Assembly (NCBI GenBank): GCA_029432795.1
Contig: JARNMJ010000031.1
Span: 1-50,807, forward strand
Source of the DNA: Pontiellaceae bacterium B12219
Lineage (GTDB): Bacteria; Verrucomicrobiota; Kiritimatiellia; Kiritimatiellales; Pontiellaceae
Length of the DNA: 50,807 nt
Direction: 5' to 3'
Shown here: positions 33,971 to 43,853 of the stretch, piece by piece
Position numbering within the stretch: the stretch's first letter is position 1
How the letters are laid out: every line of letters begins with the position of its first letter
Position numbers and translations under genes: made by a program
The notes under the pieces: model-generated
The model's database searches: none
What the model was told of the DNA's origin: nothing
What the model saw: the letters and a program-made list of their open reading frames with translations, nothing else

Positions 33971-34720
33971 TTAGTCAATGCGGACAGGCAGCGGAAGAAA
34001 GGCCGCCACTTTTTCATTTTTCAAAATGGAAATGGAATCGGCCACGGTCTGCGCCATTTCATTTTTCTGCTCCCACTTCCAACCCTTGGACGTCGGCGAT
34101 CCGACAAAAGCCACGTCGCCGTTGTTGTTGCAGGAGTAGGCGGCGGAATAGCCGATGTATAAGGTCTGCACTTCAGCGGTCGTGCCGTCGGCCAGCGTTT
34201 TCACTTCGCTCAGCACCGTAATTTCACCGGCCCCTTTATTAAGGTCGTTAATAATTCCGATCACGTTCTGATAACGCTCCGACAGCGAAAGATCGGTTTC
34301 CTGCGTTTTCGGAATGCGCTGGCTCAGCGGTTTAATGCGATCCTGCACCGGTTCCGGCAGCATTGTTAAAAGATCCAGAACTTCGCGCTCCAAGGTAAAG
34401 ATTCGGTTAACCAATGTGGCAGACGCATTTTTAAGTTCGTCCTTTTCCTTAACCAGATCCTCACGCTTTTTATCGGCATCGGTGATCAACGATTGGGTTT
34501 CGTGTATTTTTTTACTGAGCGTATCGCGCTCATTGCGAACCAGGTCAATCCGGTCGCCCAGGATTTCCCGTTCCAGCTCCCACCCCTGCTTTTCCTCCGA
34601 GATCAGCTTACGGGTTTCCACCCATTTCGAAAGGGTTTCACGGGTCATGTCCAGCTCATCGGCATGCACGCCGAAAGCGGCACTGGAAATTGCTAAAATT
34701 ATCAACAGTTGTTTTTTCAT
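33971..34720 (-). CDS. DUF3450 domain periplasmic protein
   Basis: 249 residues with a signal peptide (KKQLLIILAISSAAFGVHA) and a long coiled coil to about residue 120 (REILGDRIDLVRNERDTLSK). The C-terminal half is globular, with LYIGYSAAYSCNNNGDVAF and PTSKGWKWEQKNEM. This is the layout of DUF3450 proteins, usually found directly before TtpC/MotA-TolQ genes as here (38 bp). The role is unknown; a periplasmic partner of the TtpC coiled coil is likely. One dispersed palindrome at 34077. Confidence 0.88.
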   Translation of the reverse strand: MKKQLLIILAISSAAFGVHADELDMTRETLSKWVETRKLISEEKQGWELEREILGDRIDLVRNERDTLSKKIHETQSLITDADKKREDLVKEKDELKNASATLVNRIFTLEREVLDLLTMLPEPVQDRIKPLSQRIPKTQETDLSLSERYQNVIGIINDLNKGAGEITVLSEVKTLADGTTAEVQTLYIGYSAAYSCNNNGDVAFVGSPTSKGWKWEQKNEMAQTVADSISILKNEKVAAFLPLPVRID

Positions 34721-34787
34721 ATTTACCTCGGACTAGATTTCTATTGTCAGAATGTTATTTCAGAATGAGCAGTTCATTAGGGAAGTG

Positions 34788-37700
34788 TTACCAGAAGGCG
34801 GTTAGATCCAGGGAATACTCCAGCCCGCGCTGATAGGAGGTCTTCACCTGATCTGCTCCCGTATAGGGCGAGCGATAGACTTCCTGAATAACCGGGTCCG
34901 TCAGGTTCTTGGCCTTAAAGGTCAATCGCAAGTGGTTGCCCAGATTCTGTGAAACCGAAAAATTGAGCACCCCGAACTCTTTGGCATAGACATCCGGAAT
35001 GTATCCGATATCAGTGGCCGCTCCGGCGACCAGCGTATCTCCTTTCACGAAATAAAAGAGCCCGAACTGTGTGCCGAATTTTGCAAGATCATAGGTCAGG
35101 TTTACATTGAACAGGCGATCCGGCGTATTGAGCATATCCCGCGTTGCTCCGGGATAACCGGCGGTCTCCAGCCGGGCGGCATCGGTTTCATCCAGCGTGA
35201 CTTCCGATTCTATGAAGGTGGCATTTGCACCGAACGTCAGGCCTTCAAGCGGATCCCAGAACTGTCCCAGCTGCTGCCGAAACTCCAGTTCGATTCCGGT
35301 CAGCTTCCCTTCCGGATAATTAACCGGCGTAATATAGCTGCCGACGTTGGCGGCATACCCCTGGGTATATTCAATCGGGTCTTCAATGGTTTTATAAAAC
35401 CAGGATCCCGAAATCAGTCCGCCGGGATAGGGCGAATAATCCACACGCACATCGTAGTTTTTCAGATTGCTCATGATTAAATTCGGATTACCGATGAAGA
35501 CCTCCGCCCCCAGATATTCCTGCTGTTGAAGCGGGGTGAGTTCCTTGAAGGTCTGGCGGGCCACCGTCTCCGCATAAGAGAGGCGGATGATGACCGAATC
35601 AATCGGCTTAACTTCCAGCCCGAGCGACGGCAGCACATCGTTCTGCTGATAATCCACATCGGCCTCGCTGGGCAAAAGTTTGGACACCCCGGACTCCCCC
35701 GGCTTCACCCAATAAACATCGTCCTCAGGATCAACAATCGTGGTCGAAATATCCGTACTCTCATAGCGTGCGCCGCCAATGAAGGTCAAATGGGAGGAAA
35801 CCGGAAGTTCCAGCATATAGTACCAGGCGGAAATATCCTGAGCCCCGTCATACCCCGCATCAATATCCGAAGCAAACATGACATCATTCGCGGTTGGATA
35901 GTCGTCTGTCCAGAATTCACTCCATGGCAGGGACGGTCCTTTATTCGGGTTGATATTCGAATCCCCAATTTTCTTGGTATTACTGAATGATTCCTTTGTA
36001 TAGGTCCGCCGTACTTTATCATTAAACAAGCCCAGTTTCAACGCGCCCTTATCGCCGCTCCACTGCTCAAACGGCAGGCTTCCATTCAGGAAATACTGCT
36101 CACTGGTTTCATCAATGGTTTCCCAGATTCGCTGGACATTCCCCAACGATTCCACGGGCGGTTTATCCTGATAATAGCTCTGCGCAACCGCATTGGTTGT
36201 GGCGGGATTTCCCCGTCGGCCGGGAATGATCTCCGTATATCCCGGATTCCAAATAGAGCCGAACAACCGTTTATCCGGACTGTTCAGATACGAGTCGCTG
36301 CCGGCAATGGTCCAGTCCAGTTCCGGTTCCAGGAACCACAGAACATCTTTTTTTCCAAACTCCGGAAACGGCAGCACGTGCTCCCCGTGCAACTGCAGCG
36401 TAGAGGTGTCGCGTTCAATATACTGCAGTGTCTGATTCCGGCGATACGGTGCCGCATCCACATATTCCGCGCTGTCCGCCGGAGCCATCGGATCGTAACC
36501 CGGAACCTGTGAGGTCACATAAAATTCTTTGCCGCGAGTATCCTCTGCAAGCGTAGCTTTGGTTTCGGCCACATGCGTTTCCATATATAACAGTGAAACC
36601 TTCTGCTGCCCGATCTCCGCACCAACGGAACCAAGGCCTCCCCACTGGATTTCTTCGGTGCCCTGATCCACATTAAACAGACTGGTTTTAAACTGTTTCC
36701 CGGCCGTCGAATACAGGGGGTCCTCTTCAGAATGAATCGGAACATAGGCTCCGTCCCGATACCACCATTGATCATCGGTGGCATTATCCACATAAGACGC
36801 CTCCGATTTATAATAGAAATTCCCCAGGGCAGAAATCCGCACATGATCGGAAACGTTGAACGAATCGCCGGCCGTAAGCGACCAGTTATACATCGGCAGC
36901 GCATCGCCTTTACCTGTGCCCACCGCGCCGCTCCAGGTGGTGCCGGGCGTTTGCGGATCATCCGACGCTTCGAGCTGCCCCCAGTAATTCATGTCTGCCC
37001 CGTCATAGGTCAGGAAATCTCCAGCGCCCGGAACGGCGGTTTTATATTTCGTTCCCACCTTGAATTTAAGCACCGGTTCCGTCGGCATGCTTTTCAGCAC
37101 AATATTCACCGCACCGCCGGACGCATCGCCCTGCTGATTCGGGGTGAATGTTTTGGTCACCTGCATGCTTTCAATCAAGTCGCTGGGAAACTGATCCAGC
37201 TGCACGGCGCGTTTATCCGGATCGGCGGAAGGGAGGCGCACCCCGTTCATCTGCGAGCTGACATAGCGATCCGGCAGACCGCGTACCACCGCATACTTTC
37301 CATCCTGCACCGTGGTTCCCGGCACCAGACTCAACGCCTGCGCCGCATCCGAAGCCCCCGCCTGCCCCATCATATCCGAGCCCACGGAATCCATCATGGC
37401 CACACTGTCCATGCGCAGGTTCAGCAGGCCGATCTCCGAGGCCCCGCCGAGCTGAATATCGCGCACCACCAGCTCATCCATCTCTTCGTATTCGCCGGCC
37501 ATTCTGGCTTCAACATCTTTCAGTTTCCCCGGAACCACCACCACTTCGGATTGCGTAAAACGGGTATAGCCTCCTTTACTGAACATCAGGGTATATGCAC
37601 CCGGTTCAATATTCTGAAGGTTATAACTGCCCGTATCACCCGTCACAGTTTCCTGACCGGTTTCAGACACCACCACTTTCACGCCGGGAAGCGGAACCTC

Positions 37701-37811
37701 GAAATCCGAATCCATCACCACCCCGCGAATACCGCCCACCTGAGCGAATACCGCCGTGGCGGAAAGTATGAATCCCATCCCCAACGTTCTGAAAATTGTC
37801 CGGCTTACCAT
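34788..37811 (-). CDS. TonB-dependent outer membrane receptor
   Basis: 1007 residues. After a signal peptide, a carboxypeptidase-regulatory-like beta domain (about 28-95: GIRGVVMDSDFEVPLPGVKV, given to 20) precedes a likely TonB box, MDELVV near 111. The plug domain follows (SLVPGTTVQDGKYAVVRGLP, MNGVRLPS, QGDASGGAVNIVLK) and then a 22-strand-type barrel ending in a Trp after a Phe (TAFW), the usual end signal for BAM. The ligand is not known. The gene overlaps the TPR gene upstream by 7 bp and precedes DUF3450-TtpC-ExbBD-TonB, so receptor and energy supply are in one operon. Confidence 0.93.
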   Translation of the reverse strand: MVSRTIFRTLGMGFILSATAVFAQVGGIRGVVMDSDFEVPLPGVKVVVSETGQETVTGDTGSYNLQNIEPGAYTLMFSKGGYTRFTQSEVVVVPGKLKDVEARMAGEYEEMDELVVRDIQLGGASEIGLLNLRMDSVAMMDSVGSDMMGQAGASDAAQALSLVPGTTVQDGKYAVVRGLPDRYVSSQMNGVRLPSADPDKRAVQLDQFPSDLIESMQVTKTFTPNQQGDASGGAVNIVLKSMPTEPVLKFKVGTKYKTAVPGAGDFLTYDGADMNYWGQLEASDDPQTPGTTWSGAVGTGKGDALPMYNWSLTAGDSFNVSDHVRISALGNFYYKSEASYVDNATDDQWWYRDGAYVPIHSEEDPLYSTAGKQFKTSLFNVDQGTEEIQWGGLGSVGAEIGQQKVSLLYMETHVAETKATLAEDTRGKEFYVTSQVPGYDPMAPADSAEYVDAAPYRRNQTLQYIERDTSTLQLHGEHVLPFPEFGKKDVLWFLEPELDWTIAGSDSYLNSPDKRLFGSIWNPGYTEIIPGRRGNPATTNAVAQSYYQDKPPVESLGNVQRIWETIDETSEQYFLNGSLPFEQWSGDKGALKLGLFNDKVRRTYTKESFSNTKKIGDSNINPNKGPSLPWSEFWTDDYPTANDVMFASDIDAGYDGAQDISAWYYMLELPVSSHLTFIGGARYESTDISTTIVDPEDDVYWVKPGESGVSKLLPSEADVDYQQNDVLPSLGLEVKPIDSVIIRLSYAETVARQTFKELTPLQQQEYLGAEVFIGNPNLIMSNLKNYDVRVDYSPYPGGLISGSWFYKTIEDPIEYTQGYAANVGSYITPVNYPEGKLTGIELEFRQQLGQFWDPLEGLTFGANATFIESEVTLDETDAARLETAGYPGATRDMLNTPDRLFNVNLTYDLAKFGTQFGLFYFVKGDTLVAGAATDIGYIPDVYAKEFGVLNFSVSQNLGNHLRLTFKAKNLTDPVIQEVYRSPYTGADQVKTSYQRGLEYSLDLTAFW

Positions 37812-39010
37812 GGGTTGCCCAATCCTGCTTTAATTTCAGCCATCCGGTCCCGAAGCGCAGCATCGGGTTCAACGTCAAGGCGGGCCATCGAAAGGCCGAT
37901 CAGACACAGATCTTCCGCACGGGGACGGGAGTTGCTGTTCACCACCGCTTCCTCCACGGCCAGCGCATAGATGTTCCGGGCCTTGGAAAAATCGCCCATC
38001 CGGGCATACGCCTCGGCAACCGACAGCAACGATTCCGTGCGAAAGACATCAATGATCTCGCCCTTCTGCTCGGAGAAAACTTCAACGGCTTGCTGCAGCG
38101 CTTCGGCAGCAAGCTCCGGTTGTGCACAAAGGCAACGGAGGTCGGCCATTTTGGCCAGCACCTGCACATGATATTCCGCCGGCCAGACTGAACCGTCCAC
38201 AATCGCCTGCGCCTCATCGGTAAGGTGCTGCGCGGTTTCCAGATCCCCGGCCTGCTGCGCGGTTTCCGTCATCGTGGTCAGCAGATCAATTCGGCTTAAA
38301 TACGGCAGTTTATTCCAGCCGCCCAGAATCGCCTGTTCAATCCATTCACGGCGGGCGGTATCGGCATAAAACTGTTTATAAAGAGTGGTATAGGATGCGA
38401 GGGCCGTCTGCTGCAGTTCCAGACCGCCCACGGCAAGCTGGGCATTCAGCTTTGCGGCATAGTCATCAAATTCATCCGGCGCACAAACCTGCGCATTATT
38501 CAGTTCAGCAGAACCCTGTTCCGATGCATTCAGCACCCGGTTGACCTGCTGCAGCTTATTGGTGTTTCCTAACGCCTTCCAGGCCTTGGAAAGTTTCAGC
38601 AGCACCGTATCGCGCCGCCATTCCTGCTCGGCCGTATCCGCCGAAAACCGGGCCTGATTCAACAGCGTTTCCAATTGGTTCGTCACCCCGTGGGCAATGC
38701 TGTAATTGGCGTAGTCAGCGAGCGCCACACCCTGCCGCCAGTTTGGAATCTGTTCCGCGTATTTCAAAGCCAACGACGGCTGATCCAGTTCCAGCGCCGT
38801 CTCAACCGCCTTTTGCTGAAAACGGGCGCGGTCTTTAATATGCGGAGCAAGCGGAATGGCCGTTGCCAGTTCGAACGATTGATTCAACAGCACGCGTTGA
38901 AAGCCGGCGGCCGGAGCATCGGCCAGCTCCATCTTTTTTTCCATTTCCATGCCGTAAGACGCCAGCACAGCAAACGAACCTAACCATAATATTTTTTTAA
39001 TTAACCGCAT
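37805..39010 (-). CDS. exported helical-repeat protein of receptor operon
   Basis: 401 residues from the ATG at 39010, preceded by AAGGTG; an extension to 39088 exists but would place 26 residues before the signal peptide (RLIKKILWLGSFAVLASYG). The rest is helical pairs of TPR/HEAT-like type (ALELDQPSLALKYAEQIPNW, EAYARMGDFSKARNIYALAV). The function is unknown. It is placed between the beta-helix protein and the TonB-dependent receptor and may sit in the periplasm beneath the receptor. Two dispersed palindromes (37974, 38577) are inside. Confidence 0.75.
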   Translation of the reverse strand: MRLIKKILWLGSFAVLASYGMEMEKKMELADAPAAGFQRVLLNQSFELATAIPLAPHIKDRARFQQKAVETALELDQPSLALKYAEQIPNWRQGVALADYANYSIAHGVTNQLETLLNQARFSADTAEQEWRRDTVLLKLSKAWKALGNTNKLQQVNRVLNASEQGSAELNNAQVCAPDEFDDYAAKLNAQLAVGGLELQQTALASYTTLYKQFYADTARREWIEQAILGGWNKLPYLSRIDLLTTMTETAQQAGDLETAQHLTDEAQAIVDGSVWPAEYHVQVLAKMADLRCLCAQPELAAEALQQAVEVFSEQKGEIIDVFRTESLLSVAEAYARMGDFSKARNIYALAVEEAVVNSNSRPRAEDLCLIGLSMARLDVEPDAALRDRMAEIKAGLGNPW

Positions 39011-39105
39011 CAAATTCACACCTTTTGCACACATTAATCGAGATATAAGAGCGGTGGCAGGGAAACCCCTGCCACCAGTATATTTCATGTTCCTATCGGA
39101 TCAGG

Positions 39106-40842
39106 TTATTTGGTAACCACGCGGTAGAAACCAGCGGCCTGCAGATTTGCGTCGCCATAGTTTTTATACGATCCATCCCCCATCACCGTGGCCACATACT
39201 TCCAGGGACCACCCGGGTTATCAGAACCTTCGATTGCGTAGGACACGCCATACTCGGACTGGAAGGAAACCACTACTCCCGGATTGATCGTTGCAGCCGG
39301 AGAAGCCGAGTTCATGCTGGTATCCGTCATGCCGTAGGCATCAACCGAAGTCCAGCCGGCCAGCCAGTTATAGCTGGATGAGAATGCTCCGCGATACGGA
39401 GCGGAAACATAGAATCCATCCGCAACTTCCGGAGAGGCAACAGCAAGCGCATCGTTCTGAGCGCACGGGTTGATGTTCGTCACCAACGCAACGCTTTTTC
39501 CGCCGCGGGTAACTGTTTCGCCACGGGTAAAGCTTACAATCGGATCCGCTGTTGTAACCACATTATCGAGTGTCGGATTGCTGGCCCAGGCGCCGGCTGT
39601 TCCGTTCAGAACGCCGAGGGCAAGGATTTGATCATTCGCATCAGACTCATTGCAGTAGTTGAACAGGCAACCTGTCATTTCAGCAAGATAGCCGGAGGTC
39701 TGAACCGGATACGCATCCGCCTGATTGGCATACACATCAGACACCCAGTTTACAGCAGAGTAGTTGCTGTAAGCGGTAGTCCAGGTTTCTGCCCAGGTCA
39801 GAGTTCCGTTATACCCATACCCCTGCGCACCATCTCCGTCATCGCCATCAAAACGAATCGCTTCTTCGCCGATATCCATGAAGATGCTGTTGTGATACTG
39901 CACCCGGGCATTGTCGCGCCATGCGGTTCCGCCGTCACCGGAAAGCGGATTTCCGATTACGGTGAAGTTGGCAATCTTCGTGGTGGTTACCGGCTGTGCA
40001 TCGGAATCTTCCGCACCGTCGATTTCAATACAGTTGTCGCCGAGGCCTGAACCCTGGCTGGCATCTGTGGAATAACCCTGAACGATCAGACCGAACTGCG
40101 CTTTACCACGCCATCCCTGATCCACATCCAGACTGTCATCACCGATGTTCCAGATGTTCAGATATTTCAGGTTAACCGTGCCGCCCCAGATTTCGATGCC
40201 GTCATCCACGTTGTTCATAATATCAATGTGGTGAATATCCGTCTCGCGACCGATCGCACCCAGTGACAAACCATTCAGTTCGTTTGCCAAACCAATAACT
40301 TTACCGCCGTAACGAAGCGACAGATAACTGATCGAGCCGCTGTCATCATTATCATCATTACCGCCGTAATACGTATCATTCACGCCGTCATCAACCAGCC
40401 CTTCCATCTGAACCGTGTTCAAACCGGTCGGAGTCGGTGTATTGCCCGGACGCGAACGAACCGCATCGGAAGAAGCGCCGATCAGGCCGCGTCCCATCAG
40501 CGTCAGGTTGCCCCATTCGTTACAGCCTTCATGCCAGTTCACCAGATCGTCAAGGGTGGAGGTCATAATGACCGGCTCATCCTGCGTTCCTTCAACATAA
40601 ATCTTTGCGCCGCGGGAAACCGCAAGCGATCCGCCCACTCCCGCCGTACTCTGAACCAGCGTTCCTTCTTTAATCGTGAGCGTGGCCCCTGACCGAACAT
40701 AAATCTGTTTCGTCAGGTTATACACATTGTCTTTTGTCCACGTCACCGAATTGGTGATGTCCGATGTGATGTCGATATTGGCTGCCTGAGCGGCAACTCC
40801 GGCACCCATCAATGCTGCTGCAATGATAAACTGCTTTCTCAT
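39106..40842 (-). CDS. exported beta-helix-like protein of receptor operon
   Basis: 578 residues with a signal peptide (KQFIIAAALMGAGVAAQA). The mature part opens ITSDITNSVTWTKDNVY and then QIYVRSGATLTIKEGT, a pattern common in surface proteins of Bacteroidetes and Shewanella-like bacteria that lie next to TonB-dependent receptors. The middle has right-handed beta-helix-like rungs (GETVTRGGKSVALVTNI, IWGGTVNLKYLNIWNIGDDS). The C-terminus is a small beta domain ending in FYRVVTK. It is the first gene of the nine-gene TonB2-type operon, with ribosome binding site AAAGGAGAA. It may be a surface ligand-binding partner or a cargo. The precise role is open. Confidence 0.75.
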   Translation of the reverse strand: MRKQFIIAAALMGAGVAAQAANIDITSDITNSVTWTKDNVYNLTKQIYVRSGATLTIKEGTLVQSTAGVGGSLAVSRGAKIYVEGTQDEPVIMTSTLDDLVNWHEGCNEWGNLTLMGRGLIGASSDAVRSRPGNTPTPTGLNTVQMEGLVDDGVNDTYYGGNDDNDDSGSISYLSLRYGGKVIGLANELNGLSLGAIGRETDIHHIDIMNNVDDGIEIWGGTVNLKYLNIWNIGDDSLDVDQGWRGKAQFGLIVQGYSTDASQGSGLGDNCIEIDGAEDSDAQPVTTTKIANFTVIGNPLSGDGGTAWRDNARVQYHNSIFMDIGEEAIRFDGDDGDGAQGYGYNGTLTWAETWTTAYSNYSAVNWVSDVYANQADAYPVQTSGYLAEMTGCLFNYCNESDANDQILALGVLNGTAGAWASNPTLDNVVTTADPIVSFTRGETVTRGGKSVALVTNINPCAQNDALAVASPEVADGFYVSAPYRGAFSSSYNWLAGWTSVDAYGMTDTSMNSASPAATINPGVVVSFQSEYGVSYAIEGSDNPGGPWKYVATVMGDGSYKNYGDANLQAAGFYRVVTK

Positions 40843-41315
40843 TTAACATTCTCCTTTAGTTTTTATCCGTCAGTTGAAGCGGTCGCCCGCGATATATAAA
40901 ATGGTGCTAAAGGGGAGAACCGGAGGCCTTTTCTTTTTTACCTTCCGTATTCGACAATCCAATTGAAGCGTTAAGTGAAAAGGGTTCGTTAATTAAAAAC
41001 CGTTCCAATTGAATTGCTCCCTTCAACGCCGATGATTTGGCCCTTCCGATGTTTGGAAAACATTAGGAGATCTTATGGATGCCGTTGGCACTTTGTGGCT
41101 GAATCGCTAAGAAAAGGTTAGCGTTCTGTTTGCGCCCTTTAAAACGCCCGGTTTTCCAACCTCTGGAAGACAAACCGGCGGCCGCGGGTTTTCCGAACAG
41201 AAGAATGAGACTCCCCGTTGCAAGCAGACGGGGTATTAAACCCAATGCGTCGCAATAAAAAAACGCCCCGGCACAAATGCACCGGAGCGTTTCCAAAACT
41301 GCCTATTGATTTAAC
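40843..41315. other. 473-bp intergenic region before the TonB2 operon
   Basis: The region holds the TonB operon promoter (leftward; a TATATAT-rich stretch at 40890-40902 may be its -10), two exact dispersed palindromes (41044-41058, 41154-41168), and the terminator of the oxidoreductase unit. No gene is supported: the one long open frame here runs through the terminator. Confidence 0.5.
41257..41292 (-). terminator. intrinsic terminator of the oxidoreductase operon
   Basis: On the minus strand AAACGCTCCGG (41282-41292) pairs with CCGGGGCGTTT (41261-41271) except for one mismatch, with a 10-nt loop, followed by a run of T residues (GCGTTTTTTTATT). It follows the stop codon at 41316 by about 24 bp. 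Confidence 0.88.
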
Positions 41316-42260
41316 CTACAGCGTAACCACCGCTTTCCCCACCGTGCGGCCGGATTCAATCTGAAGGTGCGCATCCTGCAGCTTTTCAAACGGAAAGGTC
41401 ACAGACACGTGCGGTTTCAATGTACCCTCTTTAAGCATCCCCGCCAGCGTGTTCATATCTCCACCGCTCGACTGCACCATCACAAACTCCAGCGCAACAC
41501 CGGCAGCATCGGCCTTGGCCTGCAACGCAGCTTCAAAGCTATGCGTGGGCAGCGATACAATTTTTCCGCCGGACTTCACCACCTGAATGGAGTTTTCAAG
41601 AATATCGCCGCCCATGCCATCCAGCACAAAGTCGATATCGCTCAGTACCTCTTCAAACTTCTGCTCGCGATAGTCGATATGTTCATCGGCACCGAGCGCC
41701 AGACAGAAATCCCGGTTCTTCGAAGATGATGTAGTGACGACCGTTGCACCCATGCTCTTCGCCATTTGGATTGCAAAGTGGCCGACGCCGCCGGAGCCGG
41801 CATGAATCAGCACGCGGTCGCCGGCTTTCACCCGGCCGGTCAGCACCTGCAGCGCCGTCAGCGCAGCCAGCGTGGTGGCGGCGGCATCTTCAAAACTGAT
41901 GCCTTCCGGAATCACCGCCAGCTGGTCGGCCGGAGCAGCCACATAGTCCGCGTAGGCTTTACCCTGCCCCACAAAGTTGACCATGCCGAAGACCTTGTCG
42001 CCGACGTTGAAATCAGTAACGTCCGCACCAACCTCGGCCACGATGCCGGAAATATCCCAGCCGAGAATCACCGGGCGTTCCTCCGTGCCGAGAATCATGC
42101 TGAGGGCTTCTTCATACGGTCTGACTTTTACATCCACCGGATTAATGCTGATGGCTTTGGTTTCCACCAAAACTTCATCCGCTTTAAGGATCGGCTTTTC
42201 GATTTCGCTCAGGACGAGGTTTTCCACGCCGCCCGCTTTGTTTAACAGATATGCTTTCAT
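41316..42260 (-). CDS. NADP-dependent quinone oxidoreductase-like protein
   Basis: 314 residues of the zinc-free MDR family (QOR-like). NPVDVKVRPYEE near residue 40, GWDISGIVAEVGADV near 70, and the Rossmann loop VLIHAGSGGVGHFAIQMAKS (about 149-168) are the main signatures. No structural zinc Cys cluster is present. It probably reduces quinones or enones with NADPH. It follows the DUF4437 gene after 75 bp and a TetR operator lies upstream of that pair, so the gene may respond to a reactive compound. Confidence 0.92.
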   Translation of the reverse strand: MKAYLLNKAGGVENLVLSEIEKPILKADEVLVETKAISINPVDVKVRPYEEALSMILGTEERPVILGWDISGIVAEVGADVTDFNVGDKVFGMVNFVGQGKAYADYVAAPADQLAVIPEGISFEDAAATTLAALTALQVLTGRVKAGDRVLIHAGSGGVGHFAIQMAKSMGATVVTTSSSKNRDFCLALGADEHIDYREQKFEEVLSDIDFVLDGMGGDILENSIQVVKSGGKIVSLPTHSFEAALQAKADAAGVALEFVMVQSSGGDMNTLAGMLKEGTLKPHVSVTFPFEKLQDAHLQIESGRTVGKAVVTL

Positions 42261-42335
42261 TCTATTTTTCCTCAGTTGATTTAAACGGCACAGAGCACCG
42301 TTCTACACAGCATGATGCTCCGCGCCGTGTGGAAG

Positions 42336-43163
42336 TTATTCAGTTATGTTGATCTCGTATTTTCCATCCGTCCGGACATAAAGAAGGCTCTCTTCTTGCG
42401 CTTCAATTTCCAGCACGGCCGGTCCAACCGCTTCGATGCCGCTGCCCGGAAGCAGGTCGTTTTCTTTGTATTCAACCGCGCCCTTAACCAGTACGGCGCG
42501 AAACGTTGAACCAGGGCTTTTGATGCTTCCCTCAAACCCGTCGGCCAGTTTGATAAAGGTTCCGTTCAGTTCACCCTCCTGCCAAAGAAAGGCAACCTGT
42601 GCGTCGGACTGATTCACCCAGGTCATGTCGGATGCATTGAGCCAAACCACATTGGATTCATCCACGTTGACCGGTCGCTCGCCGCTGTCGAAATGCTCTT
42701 CTTCAGGCAGTACCAGATACGGACCCTTTTCGATTTCAATGTAAGCCAGCGAGCTTTGTCCCTCTGCGGCAGTGATATGCACCTCCCCCTTCGGCTGCGT
42801 CCAGAACGAACCCGGCGGCATCCACATCTCGGCAGCATTGGGATCGTCGTTATGAATCACACCCTGAATCACAACACCACGATAGGACACATTATGAATA
42901 TGCGGCGGCGATTCAAAATTGCTCGGCGGCTTGAGCAGAAAACCGGTCGGTTCTGTCCCGTTGCGATCGCCCCACAGCGTTCCGGCTTGGGGTGCCAGGT
43001 CGCCGCGCTTGGGGTTCAGGTGCGTCCACTCCACTTCCGATGCTTGAATAACCGTAACAGTTGCATGGTCATGTTCCGCAGGCTTCGGGGTTCTCCCGCC
43101 GGCCATTGCAAAATTGGCGGCAATGCATGCGGCGAATGCCACGGCTGTTGTTATTTTTTTCAT
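42336..43163 (-). CDS. DUF4437 cupin-type exported protein
   Basis: 275 residues with a signal peptide ([17 protein letters not shown]). Two cupin-like halves follow: the first has [20 protein letters not shown] and [15 protein letters not shown], with His residues suited to a metal; the second has [20 protein letters not shown] and [16 protein letters not shown]. This two-part layout matches DUF4437. The substrate is unknown. It heads an operon with the oxidoreductase and has a TetR-type operator in its upstream region. Confidence 0.87.
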   Translation of the reverse strand: MKKITTAVAFAACIAANFAMAGGRTPKPAEHDHATVTVIQASEVEWTHLNPKRGDLAPQAGTLWGDRNGTEPTGFLLKPPSNFESPPHIHNVSYRGVVIQGVIHNDDPNAAEMWMPPGSFWTQPKGEVHITAAEGQSSLAYIEIEKGPYLVLPEEEHFDSGERPVNVDESNVVWLNASDMTWVNQSDAQVAFLWQEGELNGTFIKLADGFEGSIKSPGSTFRAVLVKGAVEYKENDLLPGSGIEAVGPAVLEIEAQEESLLYVRTDGKYEINITE

Positions 43164-43207
43164 ATTCTTCTCTCCTTTCGTTAGGTTCCGTACAACCCGT
43201 CACATAT

Positions 43208-43222
43208 TAGACCGGTCGTCTA
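43208..43222. promoter_or_regulatory. TetR-type operator, copy 1
   Basis: TAGACCGGTCGTCTA, an imperfect palindrome, lies between the regulator gene and the DUF4437 gene, 45 bp upstream of the latter's start. It is identical to 43854-43868. The TAGAC half-site is like those of NemR-type TetR repressors. Confidence 0.85.
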
Positions 43223-43243
43223 GTTTAAAGCAAAAAAATATAC

Positions 43244-43840
43244 TTAGATCACCTTGTCGCTGATTCTTCTTTTAATATGTTCAACGGTCAGCCGCACCGG
43301 TTCCGGACTTCTGAACGTAACCGACCGCTGCGCGGCTCCCGCCCAGTGATCCTGAATCAGTTCGGCCTCGGATGCAGCGTTGTAATCCTTCGGCAGGAAA
43401 CCGGCTTCAATGGCCTCATCCAGCACAATTCGGTAAATATCAACCCAGTTGCGGAATCCGGCTACCAACTCCTTGCGCATGGCTTCGCTCAGGTCCGAAA
43501 CTTCGGAAGCGAGTTTAACAGCTAAACACGGGTATTTCCCTGGATTATTCTCAATAAAATCAACACTGCCATCGAGATATGCAAACAGCCTTTTCAGCGG
43601 ATCCGGTTCAAGATCACGGCAGAAAAGCTGGGAACGCTTAAAGGCACTGCCCTCTTCCATATAATGCCGCAGCAGTTCCGCACCAAACTGCTCCTTGGAT
43701 TCAAAATAATGATAAAACGACCCCTTCGGCACTTTTACCGCGTCGAGCAGTTGCTTCAGACCGACCGCATGGAAACTTTTCTCCAGCATCAGTTCCTCCG
43801 CCGCCTCCAATATACGCTCTTTGGTCGTTTTCTCTTTCAT
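43244..43840 (-). CDS. TetR/AcrR-family repressor
   Basis: 198 residues. The N-terminal helix-turn-helix (about 7-50) includes ILEAAEELMLEKSFHAVGLK and VPKGSFYHYFESKEQFG, typical of the TetR family. The C-terminal ligand domain resembles the AcrR/NemR type. Identical 15-bp operators lie on both sides of the gene: 14 bp upstream of its own start (autoregulation) and before the DUF4437-oxidoreductase operon. A ligand such as an electrophile or quinone is an inference from the oxidoreductase. Confidence 0.93.
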   Translation of the reverse strand: MKEKTTKERILEAAEELMLEKSFHAVGLKQLLDAVKVPKGSFYHYFESKEQFGAELLRHYMEEGSAFKRSQLFCRDLEPDPLKRLFAYLDGSVDFIENNPGKYPCLAVKLASEVSDLSEAMRKELVAGFRNWVDIYRIVLDEAIEAGFLPKDYNAASEAELIQDHWAGAAQRSVTFRSPEPVRLTVEHIKRRISDKVI

Positions 43841-43853
43841 GTGCCGCCCATAC

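Noticed and set aside
41063-41296. 77-codon open frame on the minus strand
   Set aside because: It runs across the intrinsic terminator at 41257-41292 and two dispersed palindromes, and has no family pattern.
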